From Pseudomonadales bacterium (GTDB lineage: Bacteria; Pseudomonadota; Gammaproteobacteria; Pseudomonadales; Azotimanducaceae), in NCBI GenBank assembly GCA_029251375.1, contig JAQXDL010000018.1, positions 122,399 through 186,398 of the forward strand: a DNA stretch of 64,000 nucleotides, read 5' to 3'. Positions 58,156-64,000 of the stretch are shown in pieces. The position numbers and the translations under genes are program-made. Position 1 is the stretch's first letter. Each line of letters starts with the position of its first letter. Below the pieces are notes generated by a model. It was given only the letters and a program-made list of their open reading frames with translations. It searched no databases and was not told the DNA's origin.

Positions 58156-58746
58156 ATGCCAAAATTAAATCGACAAGATCTATGGTCTTTAGAAGACTAC
58201 TCTAATGAAAGAGCCGCTTTCCGTGAAAGGGTATTAGCTCACAAAAAAGATCGTAAAGTATTGATTGGCGACCATATCCTGTTCATCTTTGAAGATCTCT
58301 TGAGTATTCGGTATCAAGTGCAGGAAATGCTTAGAATCGAGAAGGTGTTTGATGCTGCTGGCATTACGGATGAGCTAGAAGCTTATAACCCGCTGATACC
58401 CGACGGTAATAATTGGAAGTGCACGATGCTGATTCAGTATGCCGACGTCGACGAGCGCAAGATCAAGCTTCAGGAAATGAAGGGCATTGAAGATTGTGTG
58501 TGGGTAAAAGTTGACGGACAAGACCCGGTGTTTGCCATCGCTGATGAAGATATGGAGCGTGCAAATGATGAAAAAACCTCAGCCGTGCACTTCCTGAGGT
58601 TCCAGTTCCCACAGGAGATGGTTGCGAGTCTTCAAAGCGGTGCTGCCGTTCAAGTAGGTATCGATCATCAAGCTTACGAAGAAAAGCCTCTGCAGCTTCC
58701 AGAGCCTACCCGTGCTTCTTTAGTGAGCGACCTCAGCGGCGCTTAG
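58156..58746 (+). CDS. DUF3501-family protein
   Basis: The 196-residue cytoplasmic protein matches DUF3501: 'LWSLEDYSNERAAFRERVLAHKK', 'LIFIFEDLLSIRYQVQEMLR'-like region ('ILFIFEDLLSIRYQVQEM'), then 'AYNPLIPDGNNWKCTMLI' and a 'GIDHQAY' segment near the C terminus. Function unknown. From family knowledge, DUF3501 genes recur beside rubrerythrin and Fe-S oxidoreductase genes, as here, which points to a shared peroxide-defence task. Confidence 0.85.
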   Translation: MPKLNRQDLWSLEDYSNERAAFRERVLAHKKDRKVLIGDHILFIFEDLLSIRYQVQEMLRIEKVFDAAGITDELEAYNPLIPDGNNWKCTMLIQYADVDERKIKLQEMKGIEDCVWVKVDGQDPVFAIADEDMERANDEKTSAVHFLRFQFPQEMVASLQSGAAVQVGIDHQAYEEKPLQLPEPTRASLVSDLSGA

Positions 58747-59069
58747 CTGGAAAACTAACAACATTGCTTTGTCAATCCTGTTTAGGGGTGATTTACCCCC
58801 TAGAATAATCCTGCATACTCGATACTCTAGAAAAATGGTAGGTGATTAAAATATTCTAATCACCTACACTTTGAAGCGTCTTTCACATTAGCGTTTAGTC
58901 GTTAGTATGAAATCTCAACATAGAGTGATGGGGTGTTAATGTCCTGTATTGATAAAGCACATATGGATCGTTGCTTAAGGCAGTCCGTTGCGCCTTGCTG
59001 TGCACACCAACATATTCCTTCTGGCTGGTTCTCAGCTAATAAAAATACACAACATAAAGAGTATACAAC
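58747..59069. other. Intergenic region with two hairpins before the secretion-like cluster
   Basis: Two stem-loops follow the DUF3501 gene: TAGGGGT...ACCCCCTA (58783-58802) and a perfect 11-bp stem GTAGGTGATTA / TAATCACCTAC (58838-58867) with an 8-nt loop. Neither has a good T run, so they may be weak terminators or RNA-stability elements. A 44-codon open frame (58939-59073) overlaps the next start as ATGA; it has no recognisable similarity and is only a possible leader peptide. Confidence 0.5.
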
Positions 59070-60389
59070 ATGAAAATAGGTTGGAATCCGGGATTCCGGC
59101 GCATGGTTTTATTGTGTGCGAGTTTATTGGCCTTAAACGGTGCGGCTCTGGCTGCTAACCAAGAGCAGGTTTATGAGCAGGCACGTGGCTATCTGGCGGC
59201 GGATGACGCCGATGCGGCCTATGCATTATTAACGCAATACGAAGGTGATTGGTCAGGCGACGATGCCTATGACTACCTCTTAGGTATTGCCGCGTTGGAC
59301 AGTGGTGAGTCGGGTGAGGCGATCTTCAGTCTGCAGCGTTTGGTTGCACGCCGTCCCTCCTTTGCCGGCGCGCGGATGGAACTGGCGCGTGCCTATTACG
59401 ATATTGGTGATAACGAGTTGGCACGGGTTGAGTTCGAGCGTGTGTTGGCGGATAACCCTCCAGAGAAAGTCCAGTTGGCGGCAACGGATTATTTAGCGGC
59501 GATTGATAACAATGCACGTGCTTATAAATCGGACATCCAATACTACGTCGATTTAGGTTTAGGTTACGACAGCAACCCGGCGGCGGCGACAGACAATGCG
59601 ACCTTCCTGGGCTTTGCGTTGGCGGCGAACAACCTCGAACAAGAATCCGCTGTGTTAGGCGGTGTGTTTGGGGTCCAGTACAGCAAGCCATTAACACCGG
59701 ATCTGCAATTGCTGTTGAGCGGCCGAGCCGATCACCGCAGTAACCCATCGGCAAAGTATGTCGACACCTCGAACATTGATATAGGCGGTGGTTTGAACTG
59801 GGCGATTGGTGAGGACTCCTTGTCCGTGGTTGCCAATACCGTGTTCTCTGCTTTAGATGGGACCTATAACAAGCAGGGCTTTGGCGCGACTGTGTCGTAC
59901 TTACACAAGTTAAGTGACAGTCTATCCTTATCCGGCTTTTTACGCGGCGGCGCGCTTCGGTTTGAAGATGCTGCCTTGAGTGTGCAGGACGTTGATCAAT
60001 TGTTGTATGGCCTGTCGTTGAGTCAGACCTATGGTGCGGCGCTGTTTAACGTGACGTTAACCGGCAATAGTGATGATGCGAAAGAAGCAACGTCGTTGTT
60101 CTCTGCCGATGGTTACGGCCTATCGGCGAGTCATAGTTGGTTTCGCGCCGGTGGCAAGATTTATTTTGTTGATGCGAGTTTGAGTCGGGTTGAATACGAG
60201 GAGCCTTTCTTTGGCATTGATCGTGAGGACGACACATTCTCAGTCGGTTTAGGGGCGACCTGGAATAAGTTCCCGATGAGCGACTGGTCGACCACGTTGC
60301 GAGTAAATTATAGCGCGAAGGATTCGTCGGTGAGTTTGTATGAGTATGACCGGCTGGAAGTTGGGTTCACGCTGCGAAAAATGTTTTAA
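59070..60389 (+). CDS. TPR plus beta-barrel outer-membrane protein, Slam/DUF560-like
   Basis: The 439-residue protein has a signal peptide (cleavage near 'GAALAANQ'), a helical TPR-type domain (about residues 30-150; 'ARGYLAADDADAAYALL', 'GARMELARAYYDIGDNELARVEFERVL') and a C-terminal region of alternating amphipathic strands ending in Phe, as outer-membrane barrels do. The junction motif 'YVDLGLGYDSNPAA' is typical of such proteins. TPR plus a barrel of about 285 residues matches Slam (surface lipoprotein assembly modifier, DUF560, type XI secretion). The next gene lies 13 nt downstream with its own AAGGAGG and encodes the likely cargo. The DUF560 assignment is by architecture and is not certain. 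Confidence 0.72.
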   Translation: MKIGWNPGFRRMVLLCASLLALNGAALAANQEQVYEQARGYLAADDADAAYALLTQYEGDWSGDDAYDYLLGIAALDSGESGEAIFSLQRLVARRPSFAGARMELARAYYDIGDNELARVEFERVLADNPPEKVQLAATDYLAAIDNNARAYKSDIQYYVDLGLGYDSNPAAATDNATFLGFALAANNLEQESAVLGGVFGVQYSKPLTPDLQLLLSGRADHRSNPSAKYVDTSNIDIGGGLNWAIGEDSLSVVANTVFSALDGTYNKQGFGATVSYLHKLSDSLSLSGFLRGGALRFEDAALSVQDVDQLLYGLSLSQTYGAALFNVTLTGNSDDAKEATSLFSADGYGLSASHSWFRAGGKIYFVDASLSRVEYEEPFFGIDREDDTFSVGLGATWNKFPMSDWSTTLRVNYSAKDSSVSLYEYDRLEVGFTLRKMF

Positions 60390-60402
60390 GGAGGGCTAGA
60401 CG

Positions 60403-62703
60403 ATGAAAATAGTAAATCAGCAAATGAAACGAACCCGTCTACAGACTCTCTTGCTAGTGGCGATGTCGATGATGTCATTGACGGCTTGGGCGAATGTCGG
60501 TCAAGCCTTGTATACCTTTGGTAATGTGACGGTTGAACGCCCAGCGATCAGTGTTTTAGGTCGTGGTGATGTGGTTAACGCAGGTGATGTGATTGTCACT
60601 GGCGCGAAAGGTTATGCGCAGATTAAGTTAGCGGATGGCACAAAAGTGGCGATTCGACCGGGTTCACGGTTTGTGATTGAAGAACTCGAAGCGCCAGCAA
60701 CGGCAACTGAACCAGCGATTGGAGCCGGCACGGCCTTGCGAGCCAAGTTTGACTTACAAAAGGGTGGTTTTAGAACCATCACGGGGCGGATAGCGAAGCG
60801 AGATCCATCTGCTTATCAGGTTTCTACACCGTCGGCTGTCATCAGTGTTCGGGGTACTAACTATGTTGCGCGTTTATGTTCAGCTGATTGTGGCGGCACG
60901 GATGATGGTTTGTATGTCGGTGTCTCTGATGGTGGCGTTGCCTTGAGCAACGGTGGCGGCGAATTAACTTTAGCCAAGAATCAATACGGTTTTGCGGCGG
61001 ACTTCAATACCCCACCGTCACGTTTGATAGCGCCACCGGCGAGTTTGCAGGATGAGGGCTTGGCTGTTCTGGAGGAAGAAGAGGAAGAAGAAGAGGACAG
61101 CGAAGAAAGTTCAGAAGAAAGTGAAGGCGAAGAGAGCGAAGAAGAAGAGGGCGACTCTGAAGAGGAAGGTGATTCAGAAGAAGAAGGCGACTCTGAAGAG
61201 GAAGGTGATTCAGAAGAAGAGGGTGACTCTGAAGAGGAAGGTGATTCTGAAGAAGAGGGTGACTCTGAAGAGGAAGGTGATTCTGAAGAAGAAGGTGATT
61301 CCGGCGAAGAGGGCGACTCCGAAGAGGAGGGTGATTCTGAAGAAGAAGGTGATTCCGGTGAAGAAGGCGACTCCGAAGAAGGTGACTCTGGTGAAGAAGG
61401 AGACTCTGGTGAAGAGGGCGACTCTGGTGAAGAGGGCGACTCTGGCGAAGAAGGTGACGGCGGTGATGACTCAGGCGACTCGGGTGAAGAAGGTGACAGC
61501 GGTGATGATTCCGGTGACAGTGGTGACGATTCCGGTGACAGCGGCGGTGATTCCGGCGACAGTGGTGATGATTCCGGCGACAGTGGCGGTGATTCCGGTG
61601 ACAGTGGCGGTGATTCCGGTGACGGGGGCGGCGACTCAGGAGATAGCGGTGCTTCCGGCGACAGTGGCGGCGATTCTGGCGGCAGTGGTACCGATTCAGG
61701 CGATAGCGGCGCTGATTCTGCAGGAACTGGCGGGGATACAGGCGGTGCAACTGGCGGCGGCGATGCCGGTTCGACTAGTGGCGGTGATTCTGGTGCGACA
61801 ACCAGTGTCTCGGCTGCGCCAAGCGGCGACTCCGGTGGGTTTCGAGCGGGGCCTGTAAGCAGCCCATCTTCCTCACCAACTGCAGCGACAAGCAGCACAA
61901 CCTCGGTAATTGTGGCCGCGCCAACGGCCGAAGCGCCGCCAGTGCAAGAAATAATAGTTGAAGGTCCGAGTGGCACCGAGGTCGATTTGACGACTGGGGT
62001 CGGCGAGTTTGTTAATCGCGGCTTATCCTTTAGCACAACGAGTGTTGCGGTAAGCACAAATACAAATGCGACAACGGCAGCTTTTGATGGCGCGGGTAAT
62101 TTGACCGGCTTTGATGATCTTTCGGATACGCAAACGGTCAGTTACGCGATTGGTTCAGCGACAAATTTGGACACCGGTTTTGATGCGACAAGCCAGCTAC
62201 GCTGGGGCCGCTGGGCGGAAGGGGTTGGGCAGACGAGTATTGATGGGTCTACTTCTAGCGATCTCGATTTAACCAATAGTAGTTTGCATTGGGTTGTGTC
62301 GTTGACCGACGAAGTGCTGCCGACCCAGGCGATTACGGGTACAGCGAGCTACACATTGGTGGGTAACACCGACCCTACCGATAACGCCGGTAATACTGGG
62401 TTTCTAGGTCGTACAGAACTAAGCGCCGACTTTACCAATGCCACAGTTCGCAGTCGCGTTGAGTTAGGTATTAATAACCAGGCGTGGACCGCAGTTGGCT
62501 CCGGTAGTATCAATGTGAATCTATTTTCAGGCTTGTACAACACGGTGACGGTCAATGGCGCCGCAGGTGCAACCGGTAGTTTCGGTGGCAACTTTGTCGG
62601 ATTCGGTGGCGCGGTGCCACAGGGTGCGGGTTTGAGCTTTCGACTTGAAAATGGCGCGACTGTCGTCAATGGCGTAGCGGTGTTTGGAAACCCCACACCT
62701 TAA
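60403..62703 (+). CDS. Secreted FecR-domain protein with acidic repeat tract and C-terminal TbpB-like barrel
   Basis: The 766-residue protein has a signal peptide (cleavage near 'SLTAWANV'; no lipobox Cys), a FecR domain (about residues 50-200; 'GDVVNAGDVIVTGAKGYAQI', 'SVRGTNYVARLC'), a Glu-, Ser-, Asp- and Gly-rich repeat region (about 222-445), a Thr/Ala/Pro linker, and a C-terminal domain of about 240 residues. The last domain has 'LRWGRWAEG', strand-turn-strand pairs and an end 'NGVAVFGNP' resembling the small TbpB/hemophilin-type barrel used as a signal by type XI secretion. The pair with the upstream barrel gene suggests it is the cargo; that is inference. The two cysteines 'CSADC' are the only ones. 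Confidence 0.75.
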   Translation: MKIVNQQMKRTRLQTLLLVAMSMMSLTAWANVGQALYTFGNVTVERPAISVLGRGDVVNAGDVIVTGAKGYAQIKLADGTKVAIRPGSRFVIEELEAPATATEPAIGAGTALRAKFDLQKGGFRTITGRIAKRDPSAYQVSTPSAVISVRGTNYVARLCSADCGGTDDGLYVGVSDGGVALSNGGGELTLAKNQYGFAADFNTPPSRLIAPPASLQDEGLAVLEEEEEEEEDSEESSEESEGEESEEEEGDSEEEGDSEEEGDSEEEGDSEEEGDSEEEGDSEEEGDSEEEGDSEEEGDSGEEGDSEEEGDSEEEGDSGEEGDSEEGDSGEEGDSGEEGDSGEEGDSGEEGDGGDDSGDSGEEGDSGDDSGDSGDDSGDSGGDSGDSGDDSGDSGGDSGDSGGDSGDGGGDSGDSGASGDSGGDSGGSGTDSGDSGADSAGTGGDTGGATGGGDAGSTSGGDSGATTSVSAAPSGDSGGFRAGPVSSPSSSPTAATSSTTSVIVAAPTAEAPPVQEIIVEGPSGTEVDLTTGVGEFVNRGLSFSTTSVAVSTNTNATTAAFDGAGNLTGFDDLSDTQTVSYAIGSATNLDTGFDATSQLRWGRWAEGVGQTSIDGSTSSDLDLTNSSLHWVVSLTDEVLPTQAITGTASYTLVGNTDPTDNAGNTGFLGRTELSADFTNATVRSRVELGINNQAWTAVGSGSINVNLFSGLYNTVTVNGAAGATGSFGGNFVGFGGAVPQGAGLSFRLENGATVVNGVAVFGNPTP
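61068..61740 (+). repeat. Hexapeptide (SEEEGD) and SGD-rich repeat tract in the FecR-domain protein
   Basis: The segment starts with a run of Glu codons, then repeats an 18-bp unit (GAAGAGGAAGGTGATTCA type) about sixteen times, encoding variants of EEEGDS and GEEGDS (about 61147-61465). It shifts into shorter GDDSGDSG and GGDSGDSG units to about 61740. The residue mix (Glu, Asp, Ser, Gly) gives a strongly acidic, flexible chain that could bind divalent cations. An antisense open frame exists only because of the repeat. Confidence 0.92.
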
Positions 62704-62798
62704 TCTTGAACCAACGGCGTGCTAAGTTCATGCCGCTTAGAGAACTAACGAGTGCCCAAAGTTGGGGATTCAAATAAGACATAAATGGATAGACCGTG

Positions 62799-64000
62799 AT
62801 GAGAACACAAACAGTTTACCGCTCGCTATTGACGTTGAGCTTTGTTGGCCTACTTTCAGCTTGTGGCGGTGGAGGCGGTGGAGGCGGAGGCGACGATGCA
62901 CCGGCTGCTGCGACAAGTGCAGGTTCAGTGTCTGCCGGCGTAAGCAAGGGCGATACAGTTACCGGTGGTGTGACGAAGGGCCCGGTGAATGGCGCGACGG
63001 TATTATTTTACCCTGTTGATCAGTTCGGCTTTCCGCTGTCGACCGAAATAGCCAGAGCGAGTACTAATGCAGCGGGTAATTTCACGGTGACACTGCCGGC
63101 GGATGCAGGCACGGTATTGGTAGAAAGTTTTGGCGGTTCATTTGTCGATGAGGCCGACCGGTCAGGCAATCGTGTTATCCAATTGGGTCCAAACGACGGT
63201 TTTAGTTCGATATTGCCGAGCGGTTCCGCCCGTGTTGCGATCAATCCAATCACAGACAGTTTAGTCATACGTTCACGAGAACTTGCGGCATCCGAGGGTG
63301 GCTTCGGCGGTATTTTTAATACCAGTCGTGCTGCGTTTGCGAGCGAAGCCGGTTTTGATGCGTTTTCAACCGTACCAGCTAATCCGACTGCACCAGCAGC
63401 GGGTGCAAGTCTGGCCGAGAAGCAATATGCGTTGTTGTTAGGTGGTTTAGCTAACGCGATTAATATCCTCACGGTCGAGCTGGGTCTAGGGACACCAACC
63501 TATCAAGTGATTCGTGCGGTGACACTGGACTTGGTTGACGGTGAGCTTAACGGTTTGAAGTATGGTGATCCTGTACGTGTGCAAGGTGCGAACGGCGTGC
63601 AGAATTTGGCGCGAGATGTCGATTTAGAAACGCAGGTAAATCGCTTTAAAAACAACAATGCGGCAGCCTACAGTGGCATCGAGACGCCGGTTTTTGATTT
63701 CTCAATCTTGGCAAACAGAGCGCCTACGGCAAATGCGGGGGTCGATCAAACGGTTCCAAGCGGCGTTGCAGTGGCGCTGGACGGCACAGCCAGTAATGAT
63801 CCAGAGGGCGGCTTGCTTTACAACTGGGAGCAGATTTCGGGCCCGGTTGTTAGTTTGTCAGATGCAACGACCGCAAGCCCGACCTTTACGGCATCGTTAG
63901 GTAACGCTGTTGTCGTGTTTAGGCTAACGGTTACAGATGCAGCAAATGCAACGGCGACAGATACAGTGACCGTGACGCTGACGAACGCGTTACCAACGGC
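62799..64000 (+). CDS. Large lipoprotein with carboxypeptidase-regulatory-like and PKD-like domains (3' end outside window)
   Basis: The gene runs off the window, so only about 400 codons are visible. The signal peptide ends in a lipobox 'LLSAC' at residue 22, followed by nine Gly and two Asp residues; Gly after the Cys favours outer-membrane sorting. A beta-sandwich domain like the carboxypeptidase regulatory fold comes next ('GGVTKGPVNGATVLFYPV', 'TNAAGNFTVTLPADAG'), and after about residue 305 a PKD-type domain ('APTANAGVDQTVPSG', 'DPEGGLLYNWEQISGP', 'FRLTVTDAANATATDTV'). It follows the FecR-domain gene by 95 nt. It is probably a surface protein and a candidate second cargo of the barrel. 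Confidence 0.8.
   Translation, partial: MRTQTVYRSLLTLSFVGLLSACGGGGGGGGGDDAPAAATSAGSVSAGVSKGDTVTGGVTKGPVNGATVLFYPVDQFGFPLSTEIARASTNAAGNFTVTLPADAGTVLVESFGGSFVDEADRSGNRVIQLGPNDGFSSILPSGSARVAINPITDSLVIRSRELAASEGGFGGIFNTSRAAFASEAGFDAFSTVPANPTAPAAGASLAEKQYALLLGGLANAINILTVELGLGTPTYQVIRAVTLDLVDGELNGLKYGDPVRVQGANGVQNLARDVDLETQVNRFKNNNAAAYSGIETPVFDFSILANRAPTANAGVDQTVPSGVAVALDGTASNDPEGGLLYNWEQISGPVVSLSDATTASPTFTASLGNAVVVFRLTVTDAANATATDTVTVTLTNALPT

Noticed and set aside
60981..62057. Long antisense open reading frame rich in Ser, Pro and Glu opposite the FecR-domain gene
   Set aside because: It exists only because the 18-bp repeat has no stop codon on the opposite strand; it has no start context and no family similarity.
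62762..63019. 85-codon open frame rich in Arg/Trp at the start of the lipoprotein gene
   Set aside because: Another frame of the Gly-rich lipoprotein start; the real frame has a lipobox and stays open to the window end.

Overview
The window looks like a chromosomal segment of a free-living, probably marine gammaproteobacterium of moderate GC content. This is inferred from gene order and protein families; no species can be named from sequence alone. The first half keeps a classic gammaproteobacterial housekeeping order: skp, lpxD, fabZ, lpxB, rnhB, dnaE, tilS, pyrG, kdsA, eno, ftsB, ispD, ispF, truD, pcm, an nlpD-like gene, fdxA, mutS, recA, recX, alaS, lysC, csrA, then tRNA-Arg(ACG) and tRNA-Ser(GCT). 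Several usual members of this order are missing where they would be expected: lpxA (between fabZ and lpxB), accA (after dnaE), surE (between truD and pcm), rpoS (between nlpD and fdxA) and cinA (between mutS and recA). Extra genes sit in the same order: a saccharopine-dehydrogenase-like gene, a DUF368 transporter, and a desaturase/PaaX pair.

Region by region. 0.4-9.6 kb: envelope biogenesis (Skp, lipid A), RNase HII and DNA polymerase III alpha. 9.7-20.4 kb: tRNA lysidine synthase, CTP synthase, Kdo and enolase genes, then a tightly overlapping run (ftsB-ispD-ispF-truD-pcm-DUF368-nlpD-like). 20.7-26 kb: ferredoxin and mutS on the minus strand, then recA with a LexA box and recX. 26-33 kb: alaS, lysC, csrA, a desaturase/PaaX pair with a perfect inverted-repeat operator, and two tRNAs. 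33-42.4 kb: an accessory catabolic region with a six-gene minus-strand operon (DUF3179 membrane protein, sulfatase, FAD monooxygenase, two SnoaL-fold proteins, amidase), diverging from a TetR regulator followed by an SDR and a periplasmic epoxide-hydrolase-like enzyme. 42.5-45.8 kb: oadGAB sodium-pumping oxaloacetate decarboxylase. 45.9-56.1 kb: assorted metabolic genes, including a single-chain biotin-dependent acyl-CoA carboxylase. 56.3-58.7 kb: a rubrerythrin / Fe-S oxidoreductase / DUF3501 operon behind a putative Fur box. 59-64 kb: a secretion-like cluster with a TPR plus beta-barrel outer-membrane protein, a secreted FecR-domain protein carrying a long Glu/Ser/Asp/Gly repeat and a C-terminal domain resembling the TbpB barrel, and a large lipoprotein that runs off the window.

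Two signals stand out. The first is the 59-64 kb cluster, which has the architecture of a type XI (Slam-like, DUF560) secretion system with unusual cargo. The second is a set of short degenerate tandem arrays with 12-14 bp units at 9.8, 20.5, 23.8, 24.2, 25.3 and 30.7 kb. They cluster around recA, mutS, csrA and inside tilS, and at least two arrays share a core motif. No insertion sequence, prophage or CRISPR array was seen.
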